The notes: generated by a model from the letters alone, not told the origin. Positions 1 to 10,569 are shown, numbered from the stretch's first letter. The stretch: 18,060 nucleotides of DNA from Gemmatimonadales bacterium (GCA_013812695.1 JACCSZ010000280.1:1-18060); one strand, 5' to 3'. Made by a program: numbers and translations.

Positions 1-140
1 TGCGCGCGCTCGTACCAGGCATCGAGCCGCTCACCCAGCCAGGGCGAATCGGTCTGCGCTTGAATCGGCGCGGGGGAAAGCTGGAGGCAGGCCGCGACGC
101 CCAACTGGGCGATGCGACAGGCGGGCGAGCAAAGTGACAC
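1..140 (-). CDS. Partial exported protein (N-terminus only)
   Basis: Only about 46 codons lie in the window; the gene continues past the left edge. Reading from a GTG at 140-138, the protein begins with a short, moderately hydrophobic stretch ending in PAPIQAQ, followed by TDSPWLGERLDAWYERA. This looks like a Sec signal peptide with an A-x-A-like cleavage site at about residue 29, so the product is probably exported. An AGGGAG Shine-Dalgarno-like motif (145-150 on the plus strand as ctccct) sits 4 nt upstream of the GTG and decides the start. I see no other usable start in frame nearby upstream. No family can be named from this fragment. It is divergent from the lipoprotein gene at 456. Confidence 0.55.
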   Translation of the reverse strand, partial: MSLCSPACRIAQLGVAACLQLSPAPIQAQTDSPWLGERLDAWYERA

Positions 141-455
141 GAGACTCCCTGACGGAATTGACTTCGTGGTGCGAGCGGCCGAATCATCGCCTGGGGACGG
201 CCCGCGTGTCAATCTTCTAAAGTCTTATTGGGCAGCTTGTTATGTGCGATCTGCAACGCCGGACCACGTGAGGACACTTTGGATCGGACCTGAGAGGCAA
301 GAGCAAATCCCGCGCCTGCTTCCGGTGACTCCCGTCACGGTTGCGGTCTGGCGGTGGTCGTACAGTGGGTACACGATCTACGAAACCGTGGCGGCCAGGC
401 AACCATCGGCCTGCCGAACGTTCCTTTTTTCCATGCAATTGATCCGGGAGGTCTA
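141..455. other. Divergent intergenic region, 315 bp
   Basis: This gap separates the minus-strand gene starting at 140 from the plus-strand lipoprotein starting at 456. It is less GC-rich than the surrounding coding DNA, as expected for a regulatory region. Apart from the candidate minus-strand promoter (183-212) and the Shine-Dalgarno GGGAGG at 446-451, I see no convincing RNA structure, operator or gene. A 114-codon reading frame on plus (112-456) runs through it but has no ribosome site and resembles no protein, so I do not call it. Confidence 0.5.
183..212 (-). promoter_or_regulatory. Possible sigma70-type promoter for the left-edge gene
   Basis: On the minus strand TTGACA (212-207) matches the -35 consensus fully and is followed after 18 nt by GATGAT (188-183), a 4/6 match to TATAAT. 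It lies about 43 nt before the GTG start at 140, so it is well placed to drive the left-edge gene. The -10 box is weak, and in a genome this GC-rich a chance match is possible. Confidence 0.4.
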
Positions 456-830
456 ATGCGAGCATACTGTTCCGCGTACCTGGCCGCGCTTGCGATGCTC
501 GTCGGGGGCCTCGGCTGCGCCAGCACCACCGCACGCACCGATGACAGCCCCAGCGCGGCGGCACGCGATACCAGTACCACTACCACGACAGCCGCCGATA
601 CTGGGTCTGTCCAGACGCCGTCGGGCGCGAACGCTCAGCCGGTCGATACGTTCTTGAAGCGCCAGGGTACCGGTGCGCCCCAGGACACTCTGGGGGGGTA
701 CGGCGAGGTCCAGCGCGACACCGCCGGCCAAGGGATGACATCCGACAGCTCGGGCATGGCGAAGCAGGACTCGACAAGCGGCATGGGCGGGATGGATTCG
801 ACGAGCACCGACACGAGCATGGCGCGGTAG
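456..830 (+). CDS. Small Ser/Thr/Asp-rich putative lipoprotein
   Basis: The 124-aa product starts at ATG 456, chosen because GGGAGG (446-451) lies 4 nt upstream and a hydrophobic signal segment begins directly after it (MRAYCSAYLAALAMLVGGLGC). Cys21 could be the lipidated residue, but the preceding GLG is a poor lipobox because position -3 is Gly rather than Leu. The mature part is low complexity: a run of Thr, many Ser/Asp, and Met-Gly motifs toward the C-terminus (GMTSDSSGM, SGMGGMDST). No catalytic domain is visible and no family is recognised. It is probably a periplasmic or outer-membrane-tethered disordered protein. The Met-rich tail might bind metal, but that is speculation. The reading frame stays open 34 codons upstream of the chosen start, without a ribosome site. 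Confidence 0.7.
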   Translation: MRAYCSAYLAALAMLVGGLGCASTTARTDDSPSAAARDTSTTTTTAADTGSVQTPSGANAQPVDTFLKRQGTGAPQDTLGGYGEVQRDTAGQGMTSDSSGMAKQDSTSGMGGMDSTSTDTSMAR

Positions 831-867
831 CAGCAGAGGAGCTAATCCCCGTCCCCGTCAACCTGAG

Positions 868-911
868 CGCAGCGAAGGGGCCATGACTCAGGTCATGGCC
901 CCTTCGCTGCG
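868..911. terminator. Perfect 20-bp hairpin, likely bidirectional terminator
   Basis: Arms 868-887 and 892-911 are exact reverse complements with a TCAG loop. The hairpin abuts the stop codon of the acyl-CoA dehydrogenase (912-914) on the minus strand and lies 37 nt past the lipoprotein stop on plus. There is no good U-tract on either side, so it could act as a weak terminator or as a 3'-end stabiliser. The left arm begins CGCAGCGAAGG, which resembles the core of the palindromic repeats at 13621-13689 and 14956-15053. Confidence 0.6.
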
Positions 912-2075
912 TTACTTCAGCATCGTCTTCGCGATCGTCTGCAGCTGCATGTTGCTCGTGCCCTCGTAGATCGTCCCGATCTTCGCGTCGCGGTAGTATT
1001 TCTCCGCCGGGTACTCGGTCGAGTACCCGTAACCTCCGAACAGCTCCAGGCAGTTCGACGTCGTCCGATCCGCGACCTGGCTGCTGAACAGCTTCGCCAT
1101 GGCGGCCTGGTGCGCGAACGGCTGCCCCGCGTCCTTGAGCCGGGCCGCGTTGTACACCATGAGCCGGGCGGCCTCCAGGTCGGTGGCCATCTGGGCGAGC
1201 TGGAACTGCACACCCTGAAACTCGGCGATGGCCTTGCCGAACTGACGGCGCTCCTTCACGTAGGCCATAGCGGCCTCGAGCGCTCCCGCCGCCACGCCTA
1301 TCATCTGCGCGCCGATCCCGATCCTCCCCTCGTTCAGCGTCTCGATCGCGATCTTGTAGCCCTGGCCTATGGGCCCGAGCACGTTCGCCGCGGGGACCTC
1401 ACACTGCTCGAGGATCAGTTCGGTGGTGCTCGACGCCCGAATCCCGAGCTTGTGCTCTTTCTTGCCCACCGAAAACCCGGGAAACTCGCGCTCGACGATG
1501 AAGGCCGTGATCCCCTTGTACGCCTTGGAGGGATCCACGTTGGCAAAGACGATGAACACGCCGGCCTCGGCGCCGTTGGTGATCCAGAACTTGCGGCCGG
1601 TGAGCTCCCATCCGTCGCCCGCGCGCTCGGCGCGGGTGGCGAGCGCGAAGGCGTCGCTCCCGCTGCCGGGCTCCGACAGCGCGAAGGCGCCTAGCAGCCC
1701 GGTCGTGAGCCGGGGAAAGTAGCGCCGCTGCTGCTCGTCGTTGCCCCAGCGCAGGAACGCGTTGTTGACCAATGTGTTGTGCACATCGACATAAATCGCG
1801 GCCGACGCATCCACCCGCGCCAGCTCCTCGATGGCGAGCACCGCCATGAAAATCGTGCCGCCGGCGCCGCCATACCGCTCGGGCACCTCGATGCCCATGA
1901 GGCCCAGCTCGAAGAACTTCGGGATCAGGTCGAGACGAAACTGGGCGGCGTGATCCATCGCGGAGACGTGCGGGCGCACCTCGGCCCCGGCGAACTCCCG
2001 GACGGCGTCGCGGAACATGCTCTCTTCTTCCGACAACGTGGTCAGGGGGGGCGTGGCGGTGCGGAGGTCCTGCAT
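912..2075 (-). CDS. Acyl-CoA dehydrogenase (short/branched-chain type)
   Basis: This 387-aa flavoenzyme should catalyse FAD-dependent alpha,beta-dehydrogenation of a cytosolic acyl-CoA, passing electrons to electron-transfer flavoprotein. The full family architecture is present. It has an alpha-helical N-domain (about 15-125), a beta-domain with ALSEPGSGSDA (132-141) and FWITNGAEAGVFIVFA (163-178), and a C-terminal helical domain with RRQFGKAIAEFQ (276-287) and GGYGYSTEYPAEKYYRDAKI (347-366). Glu371 in IYEGTSNMQ is the expected catalytic base, at the place used by short- and branched-chain enzymes. Length is normal. The ATG at 2075 has a GGAG 11 nt upstream. It begins 35 nt after the stop of the methyltransferase/reductase fusion, so it is probably the last gene of the metH operon, although its link to methionine is not obvious. 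The exact substrate cannot be told from sequence. Confidence 0.93.
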   Translation of the reverse strand: MQDLRTATPPLTTLSEEESMFRDAVREFAGAEVRPHVSAMDHAAQFRLDLIPKFFELGLMGIEVPERYGGAGGTIFMAVLAIEELARVDASAAIYVDVHNTLVNNAFLRWGNDEQQRRYFPRLTTGLLGAFALSEPGSGSDAFALATRAERAGDGWELTGRKFWITNGAEAGVFIVFANVDPSKAYKGITAFIVEREFPGFSVGKKEHKLGIRASSTTELILEQCEVPAANVLGPIGQGYKIAIETLNEGRIGIGAQMIGVAAGALEAAMAYVKERRQFGKAIAEFQGVQFQLAQMATDLEAARLMVYNAARLKDAGQPFAHQAAMAKLFSSQVADRTTSNCLELFGGYGYSTEYPAEKYYRDAKIGTIYEGTSNMQLQTIAKTMLK

Positions 2076-2110
2076 GGGGGCACTAGCTCCGGGGTGGTCG
2101 GCGGCGTACC

Positions 2111-3991
2111 TCAGGTCGGGGGAGTATATCCCTGACTTCCGACGGGTACAATCGGCGCCGCCTCGAGCACCTCGAGCGCTACCGGGACCCGGCCAAGCGG
2201 GGCCGAGACCTGCACGCCCTGCACGCGATCGGCCACGGCCGCCAGCATCTCGCGCGAGATGCGGACACCCTCGGCCAGCGCCTCCTCCTTGCCGCCGGCG
2301 CTCGCGGTCCGCATTCGGTCCAGGATGGTGTCAGGCACGCTTACCCCGGGCACCTCGTTGGCCAGGAACTCCGCGTTCCGGAGCGACACCAGCGGCCAGA
2401 TGCCCGCGATGATCGGGATCCGGAAGCCTTCGACCTGGCCGAGGAAGCGGTCGAGCTGCTCGAGGTCGAACACCGGCTGCGTGATCGCGTACTCGGCCCC
2501 GGCTTCGACCTTGTAGGCGAAGCGTTTGAGCTCGCGCTCGAAGTCGGGTGCCGCCGGGTTCACGCCCACGCCGATCACGAACCTGGTCGGCTGGCCGATC
2601 GGATTGCCGCCGGGATCCAGCCCGCGGTTCAGCCGGCTCACCAGGTTGGTCAGCCCGATGCTGTCGATGTCGAACACCGCCGTGGCCTCGGGGTACGGCC
2701 CCATCTTGGGCGGGTCGCCCGTGATGATGAGCAGATTCCGAATGCCGGCCGCCGCCGCGCCGAGCAGGTCGGACAGCATGCCGAGCAGGTTCCGGTCGCG
2801 GCAGGCGTAGTGGACTACGGCCTCGAGTCCGACCTCGCGCTCGATCATCAGGGCGGACAGCAGTGCGCCCATCCGGCTCTGCGCCCTCGGGCCATCGGGC
2901 ACGTTCACGGCGTCGACGCCCGCGGCCTTGAGCTGGCGCACCTGCTCGAACATCGGCGCCGGATCCACGCCTTTGGGCGGCACGATCTCTACCGTGGTGA
3001 CGAACCGCCCTTGGGCGAGCTTGGCGCCCAGCCGCGAGCGCCCGGCCAGCGGCACCGGATCCAGCGCGACGGCCGGCGCGGGCGCGGGCAGGGTCCCCGT
3101 GTCGAACGCGTGCCGCGGCGAGACGCTCTGCACGAAGCCGACCATGGCGCGGACGTGGTCGGGCGTGGTGCCGCAGCAGCCGCCCACGAACCTGGCACCG
3201 GCCTCGACCATCCGGCGCGCATAGCTGGCCATGTACTCGGGCGACGCCATGTAGATCTTGCGATCGCCCACCTCGCGCGGAAGCCCGGCGTTGGGCTGCG
3301 CGGCGATCGGCAGGGTCACGACCCGCGCCAGCTTCTCGACTGCCTCGAGCACGCCGTGCGGTCCGACCGAGCAGTTCACTCCGATGACGTCCACGCCCAT
3401 CGCCGCCACCGCCGGGCCGAACACCACCGGATCGGTCCCGTAGTGAGTCTTGCCGTCGGTGCCGACCGTCATCTGCGCGATGATGGGCAGGTCCGACCGG
3501 GTCCGGATGGCCTTGACCGCGGCGCCCAGCTCATTGACGTCGCTGAAGGTCTCGAGGATGAACCCGTCCACCCCCCCGGCCAGGAGTCCGCTGACCTGCC
3601 GCTCGTACACCGCGCACGCCTCGTCCAGTGACAGCTCGCCGAACGGCTCGACGCGCACGCCGAGCGGGCCGAGCGCGCCGGCCACCGCGGCCCGAGCGCC
3701 CGCCGCCTCGCGCGCGAGCCCCGCGGCGGCGGCGTTGATCCGCTCGGTGTCGCCCGCGAGTCCGTGGATGGCCAGCTTGAGCGGGTTGGCGCCGAAGGTG
3801 TTGGTCTCGAGCAGCTCGGCCCCCGCGCGCACGTACTCGCGGTGGATGTCGCGGACGAGGTCGGGCTGCTTCAGGTTCAGGTCGTCGTAACAGACGTTGA
3901 GGAACACCCCGCGCCCGTAGAGCATGGTGCCCATCGCCCCGTCCACGACGTGGACGCGGCCGTCGGCGAGCAAGTCGCGGAGGGTCCGCAC
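2111..3991 (-). CDS. Homocysteine S-methyltransferase / 5,10-methylene-THF reductase fusion
   Basis: This 626-aa bifunctional protein has the YitJ-type architecture. Residues 1 to about 290 are a homocysteine S-methyltransferase barrel with DGAMGTMLY (17-25) and the zinc thiolates Cys207 (VNCSVG) and Cys272/Cys273 (GGCCGTT). Residues about 315-600 are a MetF-like FAD barrel with TVEIVPPKG (333-341, Glu335 as likely acid), TGDPPK (424-429) and AITQPVFD (502-509). The MetF half makes 5-methyl-THF, the methyl donor for the neighbouring MetH. Which methyl donor the N-terminal half uses is unclear. The start is taken as GTG 3991, one base after the metH stop (3995-3993); earlier in-frame codons would overlap metH. 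No strong Shine-Dalgarno is visible, which suggests translation by re-initiation after metH. The usual length of the family is about 610-620 aa. Confidence 0.92.
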   Translation of the reverse strand: MRTLRDLLADGRVHVVDGAMGTMLYGRGVFLNVCYDDLNLKQPDLVRDIHREYVRAGAELLETNTFGANPLKLAIHGLAGDTERINAAAAGLAREAAGARAAVAGALGPLGVRVEPFGELSLDEACAVYERQVSGLLAGGVDGFILETFSDVNELGAAVKAIRTRSDLPIIAQMTVGTDGKTHYGTDPVVFGPAVAAMGVDVIGVNCSVGPHGVLEAVEKLARVVTLPIAAQPNAGLPREVGDRKIYMASPEYMASYARRMVEAGARFVGGCCGTTPDHVRAMVGFVQSVSPRHAFDTGTLPAPAPAVALDPVPLAGRSRLGAKLAQGRFVTTVEIVPPKGVDPAPMFEQVRQLKAAGVDAVNVPDGPRAQSRMGALLSALMIEREVGLEAVVHYACRDRNLLGMLSDLLGAAAAGIRNLLIITGDPPKMGPYPEATAVFDIDSIGLTNLVSRLNRGLDPGGNPIGQPTRFVIGVGVNPAAPDFERELKRFAYKVEAGAEYAITQPVFDLEQLDRFLGQVEGFRIPIIAGIWPLVSLRNAEFLANEVPGVSVPDTILDRMRTASAGGKEEALAEGVRISREMLAAVADRVQGVQVSAPLGRVPVALEVLEAAPIVPVGSQGYTPPT

Positions 3992-3992
3992 G

Positions 3993-7730
<3,738 letters not shown>

Positions 7731-7745
7731 GGGGTCTCCGGGGAC

Positions 7746-7779
7746 AAAAAAGCCCCTGAAGGCTAAAACGCCTCAGGGG
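7746..7779 (-). terminator. Intrinsic terminator/attenuator in the metH leader
   Basis: Read on the minus strand, CCCCTGAGGC (7779-7770) pairs with GCC-TT-CAGGGG (7763-7753) around a GTTTTA loop, leaving one bulged T. It is followed by C and six T residues (7751-7746). This is a textbook rho-independent terminator lying only 15 nt before the metH GTG and upstream of it, so it must be an attenuator of the operon and not the end of another gene. The loop and inner stem (7762-7771) also form the 3' half of the competing antiterminator. Confidence 0.92.
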
Positions 7780-7830
7780 ACGCGTTTTAGCGATTGTTTA
7801 ACGTGGCCGCAAGCAGCGCAAATCGCCACG
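7746..7830 (-). ncRNA. SAM-II-type riboswitch controlling metH
   Basis: On the minus strand, P1 is CGTGGC (7830-7825) pairing with GCCACG (7807-7802). It encloses a 17-nt loop that begins GATTT (7824-7820) and ends TTGCG. Downstream come TTAAACAATC and then GCTAAAACGCG (7791-7781). This matches the SAM-II family layout as I remember it from the metX reference RNA: same loop length, GAUUU directly after P1, and GCUAAAA near the end. The pseudoknot pairs also fit: GCG (7810-7808) with CGC (7792-7790), and GCG (7819-7817) with CGC (7784-7782). The aptamer's GCTAAAACGC (7791-7782) is perfectly complementary to GCGTTTTAGC (7771-7762) inside the terminator. SAM binding should free the terminator, and its absence should allow the antiterminator. 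A GACAAT -10-like box (7841-7836) sits about 6 nt before P1. SAM-V shares this core and is the main alternative. Confidence 0.87.
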
Positions 7831-7907
7831 AATCAATTGTCCTGCTGCCGGAAAGTAATGCGTTGAAGGGCGGCGGGCCACAGGCGCCGATCTGAAGCGC
7901 GTCTCGC

Positions 7908-8483
7908 TCAGATTGCGGACAGCACGAAGCCGCGCAGCAGGCTGAGCACCAGCCACGCCACCAGCGGGCTGAAGTCGATCATGCCGAGCGGCGGCAGGAT
8001 GCGGCGGATCGGATCGATGAGCCAGTTGGTGAGGACCATGACGGGCCGCATCCAGGGCCGGTACGGCGAGATCCCGAACCAGGACGAGATCACCCGCACG
8101 AACAGCGCGATCATCAGGAGCGAGAATAGCCCGCTCACCACGAAGCGCGTCCAGGCCCGCGGGCCGGCATTCGCCAACCCGCCCAGCGTGGCGACGTATC
8201 CCGCCAGCCAGTGCACCAGGCTCAACAGCAGCAGCCCCCCCGCGATCACGATCCCCACCAGCCAGAACGGCGCATCCTGCGGGCTGCCCCCCGCCCGGAT
8301 GACTCGGCGTTCGAGCGGCAGGAGCACCGGGTCGCTGGCGCGTCGCATGAATCGCGGCCACGCGCCGAAGGGCGTGATCCGCTTGCTCCGAACCGCCCAG
8401 TGGGTCAGCGCTACCGCCGAGGCGTAAACCAGGGCGGCGACGACGAGAGCGCGGGTGACGAGATCGAGTGTGGTGAAAGTCAT
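7908..8483 (-). CDS. YggT-family integral membrane protein
   Basis: This 191-aa protein has about four or five membrane segments (roughly 8-28, 72-97, 112-135 and 170-190) and a duplicated YggT motif. Each copy has a DP...RR segment followed by a hydrophobic helix. The N-terminal copy is at 46-80 (RASDPVLLPLERRV). The better C-terminal copy is at 150-185 (DPIRRILPPLGMID, then FSPLVAWLVLSLL). YggT proteins are inner-membrane proteins of poorly defined role, linked in various bacteria to osmotic tolerance or placed near division genes. The ATG at 8483 has no clear Shine-Dalgarno, so translation may depend on the lipoprotein gene 33 nt upstream. It appears to be the last gene of a three-gene cluster with the lipoprotein and the desaturase. 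Confidence 0.82.
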   Translation of the reverse strand: MTFTTLDLVTRALVVAALVYASAVALTHWAVRSKRITPFGAWPRFMRRASDPVLLPLERRVIRAGGSPQDAPFWLVGIVIAGGLLLLSLVHWLAGYVATLGGLANAGPRAWTRFVVSGLFSLLMIALFVRVISSWFGISPYRPWMRPVMVLTNWLIDPIRRILPPLGMIDFSPLVAWLVLSLLRGFVLSAI

Positions 8484-8516
8484 GACCGGCGGAGAGAAGG
8501 CCTGGCGGCGGGAAGC

Positions 8517-8954
8517 TCAGTCGCCGATACGCATGGGACGCTGCGCTCCCGAGCGAGCGGTGCACATGACGGAGAATTTCCCGCCGTTCAGGGCCGACTC
8601 CTCCAGAATCTGGCCGTCGCCGCGGCAGGAGGTGATCTCACGGCCGTCCGTGCTGCGAAAGGTCACGGTGACGACCGGCTCGCGAGCCAGGTTCATCATG
8701 GACCGCGCGGTCGAGGGGGTCAGGCTATCGACGCCCATCTGGCGGAACGAAGCGGCGGGCCGTCCCTGGTGCGATCCCCGATAGTCGATCGCGCGGTCCA
8801 CCAGCTCGAAGATCTCGCGGCCCAAGGCCTCGGCCTCGCGGCGGTCCTTCGGAAGGCGGCGAGTCTCCGTTTCCGCGGGCCGGGCGGTGTCCTTCGCGCC
8901 GCACGCGGACAGCAGGATCAGCGCGAGCACGGCCCCGGCGGCTGGCCCGGGCAT
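8517..8954 (-). CDS. Putative lipoprotein of unknown function
   Basis: This 145-aa product starts at ATG 8954, which overlaps the desaturase stop codon by one base (TGATG), so the two genes are probably translationally coupled. A type II signal peptide is clear, with hydrophobic residues 8-15 and the lipobox LSAC ending at Cys18. The mature part has an amphipathic helix (about 36-57), then a Gly/Pro-rich loop and a beta-rich C-terminal half (94-135) containing two cysteines, Cys110 (TSCRGDG) and Cys131 (VMCTARS), which could form a disulfide. That layout is faintly reminiscent of type IV pilin-like folds, but I do not recognise a family. The reading frame stays open far upstream inside the desaturase gene. 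That extension is an overlap artefact because it lacks a ribosome site and would displace the signal peptide. Confidence 0.75.
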   Translation of the reverse strand: MPGPAAGAVLALILLSACGAKDTARPAETETRRLPKDRREAEALGREIFELVDRAIDYRGSHQGRPAASFRQMGVDSLTPSTARSMMNLAREPVVTVTFRSTDGREITSCRGDGQILEESALNGGKFSVMCTARSGAQRPMRIGD

Positions 8955-9931
8955 CAATCCATCGCGAATTCGCGGTTGAACACGACTTCGAAACTGAACG
9001 TCTTGGCCCGGCTCCGGGTTTCCATCAGCTCGGCGATGCGCCGCAGCCTGGCCGGGATACCCATGATCTTTTCCTGGGCCATACGGCCGATCCCGTTCAG
9101 ACCCTCCAAGCTCTCGATCCTCCAATATCGGATCTGCTCCTGCACGATACGCAGGTAGTCGCGCGGCCCGTAGATCCCCGCGCGGCGGATCACGTCCGCC
9201 AGCTCCTTGAAGCCTGGCATCGTGACGCCCGGCATATCGATGGCGGGCAGGATGAACGAGGCCGAGTGCAGCGCGGCATTGGGATCGCGCTCGAGGATCA
9301 GATCGAAGACGCTCCGGTAAAAGGCGTAGTGGCGGGCCTCGTCCTTGGCCACGTGGCTCAGCACCTCGGCAAGGCGCGGCTCGAACTCGCCCACGATGCG
9401 CCCGGTCTCGCCGTGCGAGAACTGGGTGGCGCGCTCCTGGACGGTCGTGTAGGCAAAGACGCGATAGGGGTCGCGGTCCCACTCCGGATGAAAGCCTGCC
9501 CGGAGATACTCGAACTGCATCTCCTCGATCTTGCGCTGGTCGAACAGGCGGGTGTCGCGGGCGTAGTCGTGGAGCACCTGGCCGTGCCGGTCTTCTTCGG
9601 CGGTCCACAGGTTGTTCCACGCGCGCCAATGGCTCTCGTCGCCCAGATACACCGCGAGCAGCCGATGGAAATGCGGCAGCCCTTCTTCCGTCAGCATGTT
9701 GAGCGCGAGGGCGGCCCGGATCGGGTCGGGGATGCCGCTGGCCTGGTCGCGCAGGGCGAGGGTGAACTCGTCCGGGCTGTCCCCCGGCTGGGCACCAAGA
9801 ATGTCGGACGGAAACCAGAGCTCGCGCTTCCGCTCGTGGTTCTCCATGAGCTCGCGGACCGGCTCTTCGAGGTCCCTCAGCACTTCAATTTTTAAGGCGA
9901 GTTCGCGCGCCGGATCGGTGGCGATGCCCAT
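8954..9931 (-). CDS. Acyl-ACP desaturase (soluble diiron, stearoyl-ACP type)
   Basis: This 325-aa protein is a ferritin-like diiron enzyme that should introduce a cis double bond into a saturated acyl chain carried on ACP, using O2 and a ferredoxin-type electron donor. The diiron ligands are all visible: Glu82 or Glu83 (TEEGLPH), Glu112/Glu113 with His116 (AEEDRHG, close to the EENRHG of plant and mycobacterial enzymes), Glu166 (QERATQ), and Glu198 with His201 (KDEARHYAFY). Start ATG 9931 is preceded by GAGGA at 5 nt; the longer upstream frame reads through a hairpin and is not protein-like. The gene leads the desaturase-lipoprotein-YggT cluster. It implies aerobic unsaturated fatty acid synthesis. 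No signal peptide or membrane segment is present. Regiospecificity cannot be read from the sequence. Confidence 0.9.
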   Translation of the reverse strand: MGIATDPARELALKIEVLRDLEEPVRELMENHERKRELWFPSDILGAQPGDSPDEFTLALRDQASGIPDPIRAALALNMLTEEGLPHFHRLLAVYLGDESHWRAWNNLWTAEEDRHGQVLHDYARDTRLFDQRKIEEMQFEYLRAGFHPEWDRDPYRVFAYTTVQERATQFSHGETGRIVGEFEPRLAEVLSHVAKDEARHYAFYRSVFDLILERDPNAALHSASFILPAIDMPGVTMPGFKELADVIRRAGIYGPRDYLRIVQEQIRYWRIESLEGLNGIGRMAQEKIMGIPARLRRIAELMETRSRAKTFSFEVVFNREFAMD

Positions 9932-9972
9932 GCGTTTCCTCGGACTCCGGTGAGCCAGCAGTCGTGCATGAC

Positions 9973-10009
9973 AAAACGACCAGCCACAGAAGATACAGTG
10001 ACTGGTCGT
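9973..10009 (-). terminator. Intrinsic terminator after the GNAT gene
   Basis: Arms 9998-10009 and 9976-9987 pair over 12 bp with one mismatch around a 10-nt loop. On the minus strand the hairpin is followed by a run of T (9976-9973). It lies 24 nt past the GNAT stop codon and 42 nt before the desaturase start, so it should end GNAT transcripts and separate the two units. An operator role for the desaturase is a less likely alternative. Confidence 0.7.
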
Positions 10010-10032
10010 GCCGGCGCCAACCGCTGGGCGGT

Positions 10033-10467
10033 CTAGCGCGCGTCCGCTTCCAGATGCTTCTCCATCAGCGCCCAGCTTCGGTGCCCTATGTAGTCCTCGC
10101 GACGGAAGATACGGCGCCACCCGAAGGCGGCGAGCAACCCTTCCGACCGCTCGTCGTCCGTCCAGAACTCGGCCAGGTGTGCGCCCGCCTCCGCCGCGCG
10201 CTCTTCGAAGGCCACGAGCAGCCGGTGGGCGTGGCCTTTATGCCGCTCCTGCGGCAGGACCACCACATCGACCAGGTGGGCCACCCCGCCGCGGAGCCAG
10301 TAGCGCAGGCCGCCGATCCAGTCGCCGATCTCGTTGCTGAGAATGAGGTAATGCTCGTCGAGGGACCCGGGTGACCCGGGATCGCCGTCCTCCTGCTCGA
10401 GGAGCTCGGAGAACCAGGCCGAGAAATCCTCGTCCTGACCCATCTCTCGAATGGTGAGCTCGCTCAT
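10033..10467 (-). CDS. GNAT-family N-acetyltransferase
   Basis: This 144-aa protein should transfer an acetyl group from acetyl-CoA to an unidentified amine substrate. The GNAT core is recognisable: strand beta4 HLVDVVVLP (64-72), then the acetyl-CoA pyrophosphate loop QERHKGHAHRLL (73-84), which matches Q/R-x-x-G-x-G/A, helix alpha3 (85-95), and the C-terminal AAFGWRRIFRRE (113-124), where F-G-W/F is typical. ATG 10467 is preferred because AGGTGG lies 3 nt upstream and the GNAT-like N-terminus (MSELTIREM) starts there; an earlier ATG at 10521 would add 18 non-homologous-looking residues. Transcription appears to end at the hairpin 9973-10009. Nothing in the neighbourhood shows the substrate. 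Confidence 0.83.
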   Translation of the reverse strand: MSELTIREMGQDEDFSAWFSELLEQEDGDPGSPGSLDEHYLILSNEIGDWIGGLRYWLRGGVAHLVDVVVLPQERHKGHAHRLLVAFEERAAEAGAHLAEFWTDDERSEGLLAAFGWRRIFRREDYIGHRSWALMEKHLEADAR

Positions 10468-10569
10468 GTGCCACCTGCCTTCCGGAGTGATGCCGCTCCT
10501 TCTTTGCAACACTAATGCCAAGCGGAGTGTTCCCGCGCTGGACGACGCTCACCCCTCGGGTTTCCGATG

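Noticed and set aside
112..456. A 114-codon open frame on plus in the left intergenic region
   Set aside because: It has no Shine-Dalgarno, overlaps the start of the left-edge minus gene, ends at the lipoprotein start, and resembles no protein.
7808..7824. SAH riboswitch suggested by GCGCTGC in the metH leader
   Set aside because: The conserved GAGGAGCGCUGC context and its helices are missing. The same bases sit naturally in the loop of a SAM-II-type pseudoknot.
7746..7910. Cobalamin riboswitch ahead of metH
   Set aside because: The leader is too short and I find no B12-box-like motif or the large multi-helix architecture; the SAM-II-like fold accounts for the sequence.
8517..9629. A 370-codon frame extending the lipoprotein upstream into the desaturase gene
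   Set aside because: The extension is Arg/Pro-rich out-of-frame desaturase sequence. The true start at 8954 gives a perfect lipoprotein signal.
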